Assembly (NCBI RefSeq): GCF_000500065.1
Contig: NZ_AYOU01000163.1
Location: 1 to 64,000, forward strand
DNA length: 64,000 bases
Reading direction: 5' to 3'
Origin: Borrelia hispanica CRI
Lineage (GTDB): Bacteria; Spirochaetota; Spirochaetia; Borreliales; Borreliaceae
The position numbers and the translations under genes were made by a program. Position 1 is the first letter of the stretch; the number at the start of each line of letters is the position of its first letter. The notes beneath the pieces were generated by a model that worked only from the letters and a program-made list of their open reading frames with translations, was not told the DNA's origin and ran no database searches. This document shows positions 45,449 to 55,582 of this stretch, piece by piece.

Positions 45449-46432
45449 TTAAAAATCACACTTAAATTTTAAAGAAAAACTCTCCAAAATAGTATCATCC
45501 TGATTTAACAAGATTACTACCATAAAATATGACAAATTCAAATGCATATTTTTGCCATAAACTCTAGCATACAAATCAAACTTATGTAATATTTTAAAAA
45601 TAAATTTAATATCCAAGACTGAATAATTACTAAGCCCTATTTTATAAGTTTTCTCTAGTGAAAAAAATATCTTATTCTTTTTCAAAATGGATGTAATGTT
45701 ATTTGTGTTTTCACAATCTATTTTAATTTTTAAAAATTTTTTAAACTGCCATACAAGGCTCATAATAATACCAACAAGTTCTTCCCCCTGTTCCAAAATG
45801 GACTTCACTTTAACTAAAGCACATTCCATATCTTTCTTTAAGATTGACTCAAATAAAGAAAAAACATTCTCAAGACGCACAAAACTAAGCCAAGCAGTGA
45901 TATCATCCTCATCAATAGTTTTATCTTTAATCATAAGAGAAAAAGAGTTTATATAAAATTGTAAAATCTTAGTATCTGCATCTAACATAAAAAGCATTAA
46001 ATTTATTGCCTTATCTGTAATTTTAATTCCAAGTTGAAAAAAACTTTTCTTTACAAATGAAAACTTATCACTATCAGACAATTCATAAAAAGTTTTTTTA
46101 ATTATATTTACAGAAACTTTAGGTTCAAAACTGATTGAATTTTCATCAGAAATAAAAATAATAATCTTATTTAAAGGTTTCAAAAGTGTATTATAAATTA
46201 ATTCTAAATCTTTTTTATTTTTTAAATTTTCAATCTCATAAATAATAAAAACTTCTTTTTTTGCAAAAAAAGAACTACTCAAAAATCGTTCAGAAAGTTC
46301 TATTGATGATAATTCTGACATAAAAAGCTTAGTAATATGTATGTCATCAGCATTCAACTTTCTAAAAATATCATTTAAATAAGCTTCCTTTAGCCCTTGT
46401 TCTTTTCCTAATAATAGATAAACTTCTTGCAT
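45449..46432 (-). CDS. holA: DNA polymerase III delta subunit
   Basis: A 327-aa protein with the pattern of HolA: N-terminal region VYLLLGKEQGLKEAYLNDI, a degenerate AAA+ core without Walker A, and a C-terminal helical collar (NLSYFMVVILLNQDD). Delta opens the sliding clamp in the clamp loader together with DnaX. Convergent with uvrC, with a 3-bp gap. Sequence conservation of this family is low, so the call leans on pattern and synteny. Confidence 0.85.
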   Translation of the reverse strand: MQEVYLLLGKEQGLKEAYLNDIFRKLNADDIHITKLFMSELSSIELSERFLSSSFFAKKEVFIIYEIENLKNKKDLELIYNTLLKPLNKIIIFISDENSISFEPKVSVNIIKKTFYELSDSDKFSFVKKSFFQLGIKITDKAINLMLFMLDADTKILQFYINSFSLMIKDKTIDEDDITAWLSFVRLENVFSLFESILKKDMECALVKVKSILEQGEELVGIIMSLVWQFKKFLKIKIDCENTNNITSILKKNKIFFSLEKTYKIGLSNYSVLDIKFIFKILHKFDLYARVYGKNMHLNLSYFMVVILLNQDDTILESFSLKFKCDF

Positions 46433-46440
46433 TCAAAGAT

Positions 46441-46448
46441 ATTATAAT
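46441..46448. promoter_or_regulatory. Overlapping divergent -10 elements between holA and the glycosyltransferase
   Basis: ATTATAAT carries TATAAT on plus (46443-46448) and on minus (46446-46441). The sites would serve the glycosyltransferase (start 46500) and possibly holA (start 46432, very close). A second plus-strand candidate, TATACT, lies near 46475. Low certainty in this A+T-rich spacer. Confidence 0.3.
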
Positions 46449-46499
46449 CTAAAAAAATAAATATACCCCTATGTTATACTTTAATTATTAGGACAAAAT

Positions 46500-47666
46500 A
46501 TGAAAATAGCAATATTTACAGATACATATCTTCCAGATAAAAATGGAGTAGCAACATGTATCAAACAAATTAAAGAAGGATTTGAACAAAAAGGTCATAC
46601 CGTTTATATTTTTTGCCCACAATATTATAAATCAGACCTCAGTAAAAAAAATATTTACAGATGCTTTTCAATTAAATTAAATCGCACAGTAGATGCTAAA
46701 ATAGCATTCCCAAATAAAGCAAAAATAAAAAAAATAATAGCTGAATATCAACCTGAAATAATTCATACACATTCAGAATTCACTATGGGAAACATAGGTA
46801 AAAAATTAGCATTAGAATATAATATACCAATTGTCCACACAAACCATACAATGTGGAATTACTATTTACATTACTTAGGAGCCATAAAACATTTCATTAA
46901 TCCAGACAAAATGATGAAAAAATTTTATAATCAAATTCATCATTTTATTTATCCATCAATTAAAGCACATGATAAATATTTCCATCTTGCCAAAGATGCT
47001 GATTATAAACTAATTCCAAATGGCATAGATAGAAAACTATTCATCAAAGAGTTAACTCAAGAAAAAAAACAAGAAATTCTGAGTAAATATGACATAAAAA
47101 AAAATGATAAAATCATAATCTTCGTTGGAAGAATTAATAAAGAAAAAAATATATACGCATTAATAGAAAATTTAAAAAAACTTCTCATTGAAAACAAACA
47201 CTGCAAACTTATTCTCATAGGAAAAGGAAAAGAAGAGAAAAATGTAAAACAATTTAGAAAAAAATATGGACTTGAAAATCAAATAATACTTGTTGGAACA
47301 ATTCCATGGGAAGAAATGTACTATTATTATAAGATATCCGATGTATTTGCAAGTTTATCAAAAAGTGAAGTATATCCAATGACAATTATTGAGGCCTTAA
47401 CTGCCGGAATACCAGCAATACTTAGTAATGACATTATATACAAAGACGTAATTCATCAAGGAAAAAATGGATTTTTAATAGATAATGATGAAGACATGTA
47501 CAAATACATGAAAGAAATAATAGAAAACGATAAAAAACTACAAACTTTAAAAAAATATACAGAAGAAACATCCATAATACACTCAAGCACGTCCTTTGTA
47601 GAAAGGATTGAAGAATATTATGTTCAAATTATTCAAAATCACAAAAATCTTAGCAAAGTTTACTAA
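46500..47666 (+). CDS. GT4-family glycosyltransferase, probably glycolipid galactosyltransferase
   Basis: A 388-aa GT-B enzyme: FTDTYLPDKNGVATCIKQI at the N-terminus, HTHSEFTMGNIGK, NGIDRKLF, the sugar-nucleotide site FVGRINKEKNI, and the EX7E motif in SEVYPMTIIEALTAGIPAI. In B. burgdorferi the gene at this position (BB0454) was linked to making galactolipid of the membrane. Relapsing-fever Borrelia also have cholesteryl galactosides. So a diacylglycerol or cholesterol galactosyltransferase is likely. The 3' end overlaps the convergent MscS gene by 17 bp. Confidence 0.88.
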   Translation: MKIAIFTDTYLPDKNGVATCIKQIKEGFEQKGHTVYIFCPQYYKSDLSKKNIYRCFSIKLNRTVDAKIAFPNKAKIKKIIAEYQPEIIHTHSEFTMGNIGKKLALEYNIPIVHTNHTMWNYYLHYLGAIKHFINPDKMMKKFYNQIHHFIYPSIKAHDKYFHLAKDADYKLIPNGIDRKLFIKELTQEKKQEILSKYDIKKNDKIIIFVGRINKEKNIYALIENLKKLLIENKHCKLILIGKGKEEKNVKQFRKKYGLENQIILVGTIPWEEMYYYYKISDVFASLSKSEVYPMTIIEALTAGIPAILSNDIIYKDVIHQGKNGFLIDNDEDMYKYMKEIIENDKKLQTLKKYTEETSIIHSSTSFVERIEEYYVQIIQNHKNLSKVY

Positions 47667-48516
47667 GATTCACAACATGAATGGGAAATTCTACTCCCAT
47701 ATCAATTAAAACATCTTTAATCTTTTCTCCCATAAAATATTGAAAATCCCAAAAAAACTCAGTTCGAATGAAACATCTCATTTCAATAATTATGTAATAA
47801 GGTGTATATTCTTTTAAAATCAGACTGGGTTGCCTAACATTATATGTTTCCTTATCAAAAGAAAAAGCCAAATTTTCCATTTTGGTTTTAAGCAAATCAA
47901 AATTTATACCATAAGGCACTTGAAAACTAAATGCAATTCTTCTTTCAAAATTTGCAGAAAAATTAACAACTAATGTACTTGTAAATTTACTATTTGGAAT
48001 CTTAATAATCTTACCATCCACAGTTTTGAGTGTAGTAAAAAATATTTGAATATCCGTTACTTCCCCCTCAGCATCATCACAATTAACATAATCACCTATT
48101 TTAAAAAAATTAGAATTTAATATAACAAATCCACTAACAAAATTAGATAACATACCCTGAGCAGCAAAACCAACTGCAAGACCTAGAGATCCAAATACAG
48201 CAAAAATAGAAGCTGTAGAAACTCCAAGATAAGGCAAAATCATTAAAATTAATACTAAATTTATTACAACTTTGAAAAATGATTTAAAAAAATTAAGAAC
48301 AGTAGAATCTAATTTTGTTTCCAATTTAGATCTCTCATAAGCCTTTAAAAAAATAGTTCCTAATCTCTTAACAATGAATCTTAAAATACACCATGCAAAT
48401 AAAGCAACAACAATTCTCAATCCATAATCTATTATCAGTTGAAAAATTTCATGAACATAATCCGGCAAAACAAATATCCTTTTCAATACATTTGATATTT
48501 TTAATTGTTTATCCAT
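47650..48516 (-). CDS. Small-conductance mechanosensitive channel (MscS family)
   Basis: Start set at ATG 48516 (288 aa; MDKQLKISNVL); a longer frame reaches 48570 but crosses a likely TATACT -10. It has three N-terminal helices with the pore-lining GLAVGFAAQGMLSNFVSGF typical of MscS helix 3, then the beta domain (FKIGDYVNCDDAEGEV, KIIKIPNSKF) and a C-terminal alpha-beta domain. It releases solutes on osmotic downshift, relevant to moving between tick and host. Confidence 0.92.
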   Translation of the reverse strand: MDKQLKISNVLKRIFVLPDYVHEIFQLIIDYGLRIVVALFAWCILRFIVKRLGTIFLKAYERSKLETKLDSTVLNFFKSFFKVVINLVLILMILPYLGVSTASIFAVFGSLGLAVGFAAQGMLSNFVSGFVILNSNFFKIGDYVNCDDAEGEVTDIQIFFTTLKTVDGKIIKIPNSKFTSTLVVNFSANFERRIAFSFQVPYGINFDLLKTKMENLAFSFDKETYNVRQPSLILKEYTPYYIIIEMRCFIRTEFFWDFQYFMGEKIKDVLIDMGVEFPIHVVNLSKLC

Positions 48517-48714
48517 AAGCAAATGTAGTATAATACAAAAATAACAAAAAAATAAGACCCTTATAACCAATCAAAATAAAAAATTAACAAACAAAATACC
48601 TATATCAATAAATATCACACAATCATCATTATTAAATATAATTTCATAAACCATTATGATAAAATGTAATTTAATAAACCCTAAACATCATTTAAGTTTG
48701 GAACATAGAAATTA

Positions 48715-49293
48715 ATGAACGAAAAAAAAGAAACATCATATGAATTATTAAAGCTATTTTATCTTGTATTTAAAATAACAACAATTACAATTGGTGGAGG
48801 ATTACTCATAATATCTGAACTTAAAAAAGCAATTGTAAATAAAAAAAAATTAATATCTGAACAAGAATTTAAAGAAATATTAACAACATCAAGTATAATC
48901 CCTGGAGTAACAGCTATAAATTTTGCCTTTTTAATTGGAAAAAAAATTAAAGGATTTAAAGGTGCATTTATATTAACTATTGCTGGAATACTACCATCCA
49001 TATTTGTAATTACAATAATAGCTCTTTATATAAATTTAAATTCAAATAACATTTATTTTCAAAAATTTATTGAAGGTGCAAAAATATCATCAACAATAGT
49101 AATGTCAATGATCATTATTGAATTCTCAAAAAAAATGCTAAATCGATCAATAATAAAATGGGGAACATGTTTATTAATAACATATGTAATTTATAAATTT
49201 CATATAGACCTATCATACATACTACTAATATTTTTACTCATATGCTCTATAACATACACAATGAAAAAATTTTTTTTCAAAAGCAAGGTATAA
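48715..49293 (+). CDS. Chromate transporter (CHR) half protein, N-terminal type
   Basis: A 192-aa membrane protein with TTITIGGGLLIISELKKA and IIPGVTAINFAFLIGKKIKG, the CHR-domain signature. Short CHR proteins come in adjacent pairs that together equal the long ChrA. True chromate export is known only for some; the native substrate here is unknown. First gene of the seven-gene rightward operon ending with aspS. Confidence 0.85.
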   Translation: MNEKKETSYELLKLFYLVFKITTITIGGGLLIISELKKAIVNKKKLISEQEFKEILTTSSIIPGVTAINFAFLIGKKIKGFKGAFILTIAGILPSIFVITIIALYINLNSNNIYFQKFIEGAKISSTIVMSMIIIEFSKKMLNRSIIKWGTCLLITYVIYKFHIDLSYILLIFLLICSITYTMKKFFFKSKV

Positions 49294-49295
49294 AT

Positions 49296-49829
49296 TTGAT
49301 TTTAATAAATTTATTCATCACATTTTTTAAAATAGGGATTTTAAACTTTGGGGGAGGAAACGGAATTACTGCTACAATTCATAAAGAAATCATTGAACGT
49401 AAAGAATGGATAACTCAAGAAGAGTTTATTAATATCATTACAATATCTAGAATTACTCCTGGCCCCATAGCCACCAATATAGCAACATATGTAGGAGCCA
49501 AGGTAGCTGGCATTACAGGCGCAATAATTGCAACAATGGCATTAATTAGCGCGCCAATATTAATTATTATCTTTATAATATCAACAATACATAAAATAAA
49601 CTTTTTACAATATTACCTTGAACATCTAAAGCCCGTAATTATCGCACTATGGATAGTAACTATTCTAATTCTATTTGAAAACATATTTTTCAAAATAGAT
49701 TATAATAATATAAAACTTATAAAAAGTTTCGCACTTGCAGGATTAAACTTACTTATTTTATTATTCTATAAAAATATTTCCCCTGCAATATTAATCATAT
49801 CTAGTGGAGTACTATATATTCTTATGTAA
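49296..49829 (+). CDS. Chromate transporter (CHR) half protein, C-terminal type
   Basis: Start set at TTG 49296 (177 aa), which has AAGG 7 nt upstream and lies 2 bp after its partner gene; the longer frame from 49242 would overlap the partner. It shows FFKIGILNFGGGNGI, then SRITPGPIATNIATYVG, the second CHR half. About six helices. It presumably forms a heterodimer with the preceding protein. Confidence 0.85.
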   Translation: MILINLFITFFKIGILNFGGGNGITATIHKEIIERKEWITQEEFINIITISRITPGPIATNIATYVGAKVAGITGAIIATMALISAPILIIIFIISTIHKINFLQYYLEHLKPVIIALWIVTILILFENIFFKIDYNNIKLIKSFALAGLNLLILLFYKNISPAILIISSGVLYILM

Positions 49830-49831
49830 AG

Positions 49832-51088
49832 ATGCTAAAACAAAGCTTAAAATTAACACAGAAATTACAATTAACACAAATTAACACGATCAAAATGTTA
49901 AGTCTTGATAAGCAAGAATTAATACAAATTATATCAGAGGAACTCGACAATAATGAATATATTAAAGTGGATTCAAATAAAATCTTTTTTGAATCACTAA
50001 AAACTTACAAGTTTAAAAAATTCTTTTATAAAGAAAATGAAAATAACAAAACACAATATGAAATTGCACTGGCTAAAACATCACCTAAAATTTCACTTAA
50101 AGAACATCTCTTATTACAACTTCGAATTCAAAGACTTAATGAAGAAGAAATTAATATAGGAGAAATCATAATAAACAATCTAAATAGAAAAGGACTATAC
50201 ATAATAAATCCTTATGATTTCTTTAATAAAGAAGAATGGCCACAGGTCACTAAAATGATCAAATTGATTCAACAATTTGATCCAATAGGAATTTGCGTAC
50301 CCAATATCATAGAATCATTAATATTACAAGCAAAATACCATAAATTAGACACAAGTATAATCAAAATTCTTCAAAAAGCAGATTTACTTACAAATACTCA
50401 AGAAAAACTAAAAAAAGAATTAAATATTAGCACACAAGATTTAAATGACGCCATTAACACAATGAGACTTAAACTTAATCCCAATCCAACATTTGAATTT
50501 AAAGACAAAGACGATACTAATGAATATATTGAACCAGATATTATTGTTATCAATAAAGGCAATAAACTCAAAATCAAAATTAAAGAGGTCAGTATTTTTA
50601 AAACAGAAATTAATAAACAAGAAGCTAAAGACTTATGTAAATACAAACAAGCAAAATGGCTCATTGAAGCCTTAAGATATAGAGATGAAACATTAGCTAA
50701 AATAGGAATAGCAATATATACATTACAAAAAGAATTTTTAAGAAGAGGATTTAAGAGCTTAAGACCAATGAAATTAGATGATATATCTACAAAAATCAAT
50801 CTATCAAAATCAACTGTATCACGAGCAATAAAAAATAAATATTTAAAATTTGACTGGGGCACAATAGCAATTAGAAAATTATTTAATTCAATAGGTGGTG
50901 CTAAAACAAATGAATTTTCCAAATTAAGCATTAAACTAATAATAAAAGGAATGTTAGAACAGAATAAAAATATGGTAGATAGCCAAATTTCTGATATACT
51001 AAAATCTAAAGGAATCACTATTTCAAGAAGAACTGTAAACAAATATAGAAATGAATTAAAATGTGAAGGAGAAATTTATGGAACCTAA
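49832..51088 (+). CDS. rpoN: RNA polymerase sigma-54 factor
   Basis: A 418-aa protein with the Gln/Leu-rich activator-interacting region at the N-terminus (LTQKLQLTQINTIKML), the core-binding domain, a helix-turn-helix (ISTKINLSKSTVSRAI) and the RpoN box ISRRTVNKYRN, where the family consensus is ARRTVAKYR. In Borrelia RpoN with activator Rrp2 turns on rpoS during transmission. 2 bp after the CHR pair. Confidence 0.96.
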   Translation: MLKQSLKLTQKLQLTQINTIKMLSLDKQELIQIISEELDNNEYIKVDSNKIFFESLKTYKFKKFFYKENENNKTQYEIALAKTSPKISLKEHLLLQLRIQRLNEEEINIGEIIINNLNRKGLYIINPYDFFNKEEWPQVTKMIKLIQQFDPIGICVPNIIESLILQAKYHKLDTSIIKILQKADLLTNTQEKLKKELNISTQDLNDAINTMRLKLNPNPTFEFKDKDDTNEYIEPDIIVINKGNKLKIKIKEVSIFKTEINKQEAKDLCKYKQAKWLIEALRYRDETLAKIGIAIYTLQKEFLRRGFKSLRPMKLDDISTKINLSKSTVSRAIKNKYLKFDWGTIAIRKLFNSIGGAKTNEFSKLSIKLIIKGMLEQNKNMVDSQISDILKSKGITISRRTVNKYRNELKCEGEIYGT

Positions 51089-51374
51089 AATACAAGCCAT
51101 CAATTATCATTTAAATGATGATATGAAAGATTTTATTTTAAAAAAACTAGATAAAATTGGAACACACATTAAACAGCATGCAGAAAGTCTTAAAATTACA
51201 ATAAAAAAAGAAAATGATATTTTTGATGTAGATGCTCACCTCCACTTTAATTGGGGCAAAATAATACATATTACAGAAGAAGGAAAAGAATTACATGCCT
51301 TAACAGAAAGATTAATAGAACGATTACAAAACACAGCAAACAAAGAAAAAAGTAAAAAAGATACAATAAAATAA
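51078..51374 (+). CDS. hpf: Ribosome hibernation promoting factor (short HPF)
   Basis: Start set at ATG 51078 (98 aa; MEPKIQAINYHL), with AAGGAG 7 nt upstream; it overlaps the rpoN end by 11 nt. The product is the short S30AE/HPF type (KIGTHIKQHAESLKITIKK, VDAHLHFNWGKIIHI). HPF binds the 30S decoding region and silences ribosomes. It was seen bound in the B. burgdorferi ribosome structure. rpoN-hpf linkage is also common in proteobacteria. Confidence 0.93.
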   Translation: MEPKIQAINYHLNDDMKDFILKKLDKIGTHIKQHAESLKITIKKENDIFDVDAHLHFNWGKIIHITEEGKELHALTERLIERLQNTANKEKSKKDTIK

Positions 51375-51388
51375 ACAAGTAAAATTAA

Positions 51389-51667
51389 ATGCAAACAACA
51401 ATTGAAATAACAAACAAAGAGGGACTACATGCAAGACCATCAAGTATGATTTCAGAACTTGCAAATAAATATTCCTATTGCAATATAAAACTAATTACAG
51501 AGGATGGAAGAGAAGCTGATGCAAAATCTACAGTTGAAATTATGATACTTGGCATTCTATATAAAGAAAAAATAACAATTGTTGCAAATGGTAAAGACGA
51601 AATTGAAATAATTGATAGGCTAAAAAAATTAATACAATCCAACTTTAAAAAAGAGATTCAAAAATGA
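51389..51667 (+). CDS. HPr-family phosphocarrier protein (NPr-like)
   Basis: A 92-aa HPr. His14 in EGLHARPSS is the phosphorylation site and Ser47 in ADAKSTVEIMIL corresponds to the regulatory serine position. Its place after rpoN and hpf, and before a transporter with an EIIA domain, suggests an NPr of a nitrogen-type PTS rather than the sugar HPr. A second HPr elsewhere in the genome is expected from B. burgdorferi. Confidence 0.93.
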   Translation: MQTTIEITNKEGLHARPSSMISELANKYSYCNIKLITEDGREADAKSTVEIMILGILYKEKITIVANGKDEIEIIDRLKKLIQSNFKKEIQK

Positions 51668-53784
51668 GAAAGAAAATTTTATACACAATACTATTTGCCA
51701 TAAATCCTATTCTTTCATTTGGAATGGTAGACTATATGAAAGATACGGGACATAACATTGATGCCAAAATTTCTTCTTTTATAATGAGTCTAGCAATCAT
51801 TGTAATATCAGCCAGTCTTCTTGGTAATTTGGTAAGTAGATTTGGAATTCCAAAAGTAATAGGACAAATAACAGCAGGAATACTTTTAAGTCCAACATGT
51901 CTTGGTAAAATTAGAATACCTTTACTATTTCCATTAGGAATCATTAATAGCGGAGAAAATTATCTAATAAATGAAGACATATTTGCAATATCAACAATAG
52001 CTTCAATAATACTACTCTTTATGGCAGGTCTTGAGACAGATTTAAAATTATTTCTTAAGTTTTTACCACGTGGAGGATTAATAGGTATAACAGAAGTAAT
52101 TGGTACTTTTACAAGTTTTGCACTAATATCTACCATTTTATTTGATGTGCAATTAATAAATCCCACATCTCTTTTTATAGGAATTATTGCAACACCTTCT
52201 TCTGCAGGCATTGCAGCAAGCATACTCTCAGCAAAGAAAAAAATGAGTACATCAGAAGGAGTTACAATAATATCAACATCAATAATTGATGATGTCCTCT
52301 CAATGATTATGCTCACAAGTGTAATTACAATATCGAGATCTCTATCTGATCTTGACATTACAATCTCAATTAGATCTACAATTCAAAACATATTAATTTG
52401 GTTTTGTTTAACATTTATACTGATCTTACTATCAAAACCAATTTCACAATTACTCAAAAGCTTTAATAGTGTAACCTTAGCAACTGTAATAACTCTTACA
52501 TTTACCTTTATTATTTCAAGTATTTTTCAAAATCTAGGAATGTCATTTGTAATTGGAGCTTACATATTTGGGCTTGCAATGTCAAAAACAGATATTGTAT
52601 ATGTAATTCAGGATAAATTAACAATATTTGAAAGATTTTTTATACCAATATTCTTCACATCAATAGGACTGATGGCTGATATTAACGTAATATTATCAAA
52701 AGAAGTTTTAATAATTGGCACTTTGCTTAGTTTGATAGCAATAGCAACAAAGGTAGTATATTGTTTTATTCCATCATACTTTTTAGGATTTAACAAACTA
52801 GGTGCACTAAGAATAGCTTTTGGAATGGTTCCAAGAGGTGAAATATCACTAATTATTGCAAATGTAGCTCTCTCTTCCGAATTTATAAGCCAAAAAATAT
52901 TTGGAATAATAATAATTATAGTTTTCCTTCCAACAATTATCGCAACACCAATAATAAATATCTTATTCCAAATAAATAAAAATGGATTAAAGAAAGAAAT
53001 GAAAATAGAACAAAACACTCAAATTACAATATCACTTAAATATGATAATTTAACAAAAATATTTGTATGGGACTTGAAAAACGAGTTAAGAAACGAAGGA
53101 TTTTTTACTCAACAAATAAAAAATGACTTCTCACAATATATAAATGCACGACGAAATGATATATCACTTTCAATTAAAAGAGAAGGAAGCAAAATCACAT
53201 TTGAATGTCCAAAAAAACATTTAATAATCATACAAGATCTACTAAGAGAAACTATTTTAAATTTAGAGAAAATCACAGAAGAAGTAAAAATAGTTTCTGT
53301 AAAAGCACAAAAATTAAATTACTCAATAAACTACGATAAAATACGCAGTAATATTGCTTTGGATAAAAGAATCAAAAAAGAAAATATAATATTAAATTTA
53401 AAAGCAACAAATAAAACTGAAGTACTAAGAGAATTACTTAGTATAATAAAAATTGATATCGACAAAGAAATAATACTACAAGACCTAATGGAGAGAGAAA
53501 AACTTATAACCACAGCTCTAAAAGAAGGATTTGCAATACCTCATTTGAAAACTAATTTAATAAAAAAAATGCACATTGCAATCGGCATCAGTCATGATGG
53601 AATTGACTTTAATGCTATTGATAAAAATTTAAGCTATATCTTTATATTAATATTATATCCAGCAAAAGAACATGTTAATTATCCACGCATTTTATCATCT
53701 ATTGTAGGTAAAGTTGATTCTAATAAAAAAGCAATGCTTAAAGCTAAAACCGACAAAGAAATTTATAACATATTAATAGGGTAG
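51664..53784 (+). CDS. CPA2-type cation/proton antiporter fused to a PTS EIIA(Ntr)-like domain
   Basis: A 706-aa protein overlapping the HPr stop by 4 nt. Residues ~1-430 form an antiporter with about 12-13 helices (GQITAGILLSPTCLG, LLFMAGLETDLK, MVPRGEISLIIANVAL). Residues ~440-565 are an unrecognised soluble linker. The final ~135 residues match EIIA of the fructose/Ntr class, with the phospho-histidine at 627 in EGFAIPHLKTN. B. burgdorferi has a Na+/H+ antiporter gene here (BB0447). Phosphorylation by the adjacent HPr is inferred. Confidence 0.9.
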   Translation: MRKKILYTILFAINPILSFGMVDYMKDTGHNIDAKISSFIMSLAIIVISASLLGNLVSRFGIPKVIGQITAGILLSPTCLGKIRIPLLFPLGIINSGENYLINEDIFAISTIASIILLFMAGLETDLKLFLKFLPRGGLIGITEVIGTFTSFALISTILFDVQLINPTSLFIGIIATPSSAGIAASILSAKKKMSTSEGVTIISTSIIDDVLSMIMLTSVITISRSLSDLDITISIRSTIQNILIWFCLTFILILLSKPISQLLKSFNSVTLATVITLTFTFIISSIFQNLGMSFVIGAYIFGLAMSKTDIVYVIQDKLTIFERFFIPIFFTSIGLMADINVILSKEVLIIGTLLSLIAIATKVVYCFIPSYFLGFNKLGALRIAFGMVPRGEISLIIANVALSSEFISQKIFGIIIIIVFLPTIIATPIINILFQINKNGLKKEMKIEQNTQITISLKYDNLTKIFVWDLKNELRNEGFFTQQIKNDFSQYINARRNDISLSIKREGSKITFECPKKHLIIIQDLLRETILNLEKITEEVKIVSVKAQKLNYSINYDKIRSNIALDKRIKKENIILNLKATNKTEVLRELLSIIKIDIDKEIILQDLMEREKLITTALKEGFAIPHLKTNLIKKMHIAIGISHDGIDFNAIDKNLSYIFILILYPAKEHVNYPRILSSIVGKVDSNKKAMLKAKTDKEIYNILIG

Positions 53785-53787
53785 GTT

Positions 53788-55545
53788 ATGTTTAAAATCA
53801 TTAAATGCAATCAAATAAATAATAAACTTATAAATAAAAAGATAGAAATAAATGGATGGGTAAAAAAAATAAGGAATCATGGAAAAGTCACATTCATCAA
53901 TATTAGAGACAGATATGATGAAGCACAAATACTTGTAAGTGATGAGAAACTTTTAAAAATAACATCTCAAATAAAAATGGAATACTGCATTAAAATTCAA
54001 GGAAAATTAAATTTAAGACCTTTAGAACTTATAAACAAAGAAATGAAAACTGGGGAATTTGAAATAATTGCAGAAAATATAGATATAATTTCAAAATGCA
54101 ATGAATTACCCTTTATGATTGAAGACAATAATAATGCAAGTGATAATTCCAAACTTGAATATAGGTATTTAGATTTAAGACGAGAAGAACAAAAACAAAA
54201 AATAATATTAAGAAGTAAAGTAATAAATATCATTAGAAATCATCTAACAAAACAAGATTTCTTAGAATTAGAAACACCGACATTTGTTAAGTCAACTCCA
54301 GAAGGTGCCAGAGATTTTCTTGTTCCATCAAGAATACATAAGGGTCATTTTTATGCACTACCACAATCACCACAAATTTATAAACAACTTGCAATGATAG
54401 CCGGGCTTGATAAATATTTTCAAATAGCTAGATGCTACAGAGATGAGGATTCAAGAGGCGATAGACAACCAGAATTTACACAACTTGACCTTGAAATGAG
54501 TTTTATAAAAAAAGAAAATATATTTAAACTAATAGAAAGTCTTATTTTTACTATTTTTAAAAATTCATTAAATATTAAATTGCCAAAAAAATTCAAAAAA
54601 ATTACATACAAAGATGCAATGAATATATATGGAAGTGACAAACCAGATACTAGATATGAATTATTAATACAAGACATGAGCAAAGCTTTAAAACAATCTC
54701 CATTTGACATCTTTAAAGACACATTACAAAACAAAGGAACAATAAAAGCACTTATTATAAAAAATCAAGCACACAATTTCTCAAGAAGCAAGATCAATTC
54801 ATTAGAAGAACATGCCAAACTTTATAAAGCACGTGCTCTTTATTTTACAAAAATAGAAAATAATGAATTTACAGGTGGCATTGCAAAGTTTATAAATCCA
54901 ATCAAACAAACTCTAATTGAAACTTATTCACTTAAAAATAATGACATAATATTTTTTATAGCCGACCTATGGGAAACTGCTTGTAAAAGCATAGGGCAAA
55001 TTAGAATTAAAATTGCAAATGAACTTAATCTTATCAACAAGAATATGTTTGAGTTTTTATGGGTTTATGATTTTCCTTTATTTGAATATGATGAGGATAC
55101 ACAAAGTTATAAAGCAGCTCACCACATGTTTTCAATGCCTCAAAAAAAATATATAAACACCCTAGAGAGTAATCCAAGTGAAGTCTTAGGAGAAGTTTAT
55201 GATATTGTATTAAACGGAACAGAACTGGGTTCAGGATCAATCAGAGTACATACCAAAGAACTGCAACAAAGAATTTTTAATATAGTAGGATTTAACGATA
55301 AAATAGCTGAAGAGAGATTTGGTTTTTTTCTAAAAGCATTAGAATATGGGGCTCCCATTCATGGAGGAATAGCAATTGGAATTGACAGGCTTTTAATGTT
55401 AATGACAAATTCAAATTCAATAAAAGATGTAATACTTTTTCCAAAAAATTCATTTGCTGCAAGTCCGCTTGATAAATCTCCTTCTAAAATTTCAAATGAA
55501 CAGCTCAAAGAACTAAGTTTGAAAATTGAAAATGATAAAAATTAA
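53788..55545 (+). CDS. aspS: Aspartyl-tRNA synthetase
   Basis: A 585-aa class II synthetase: N-terminal OB-fold anticodon-binding domain ([19 protein letters not shown]), motif 2 in [19 protein letters not shown], the bacterial GAD insertion (about 280-410), and motif 3 [13 protein letters not shown]. Last gene of the rightward operon. Its stop codon lies inside the terminator stem. Confidence 0.97.
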   Translation: MFKIIKCNQINNKLINKKIEINGWVKKIRNHGKVTFINIRDRYDEAQILVSDEKLLKITSQIKMEYCIKIQGKLNLRPLELINKEMKTGEFEIIAENIDIISKCNELPFMIEDNNNASDNSKLEYRYLDLRREEQKQKIILRSKVINIIRNHLTKQDFLELETPTFVKSTPEGARDFLVPSRIHKGHFYALPQSPQIYKQLAMIAGLDKYFQIARCYRDEDSRGDRQPEFTQLDLEMSFIKKENIFKLIESLIFTIFKNSLNIKLPKKFKKITYKDAMNIYGSDKPDTRYELLIQDMSKALKQSPFDIFKDTLQNKGTIKALIIKNQAHNFSRSKINSLEEHAKLYKARALYFTKIENNEFTGGIAKFINPIKQTLIETYSLKNNDIIFFIADLWETACKSIGQIRIKIANELNLINKNMFEFLWVYDFPLFEYDEDTQSYKAAHHMFSMPQKKYINTLESNPSEVLGEVYDIVLNGTELGSGSIRVHTKELQQRIFNIVGFNDKIAEERFGFFLKALEYGAPIHGGIAIGIDRLLMLMTNSNSIKDVILFPKNSFAASPLDKSPSKISNEQLKELSLKIENDKN

Positions 55546-55567
55546 GGATGCTTTTGCATCCTTAATT
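55540..55567. terminator. Terminator shared by aspS and hsp20
   Basis: AATTAAGGATGC, loop TTTT, GCATCCTTAATT: a perfect 12-bp stem between the convergent genes. On the minus strand TTTTTATC follows, so it is a good intrinsic terminator for hsp20; for aspS the following U-run is poor. The aspS TAA is within the stem. Confidence 0.85.
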
Positions 55568-55582
55568 AAGGGAGCAGAAAAT

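Noticed and set aside
48715-49829. CHR pair as a frameshifted single chrA
   Set aside because: Each half has its own start signal and stop, and paired short CHR proteins are a known form.
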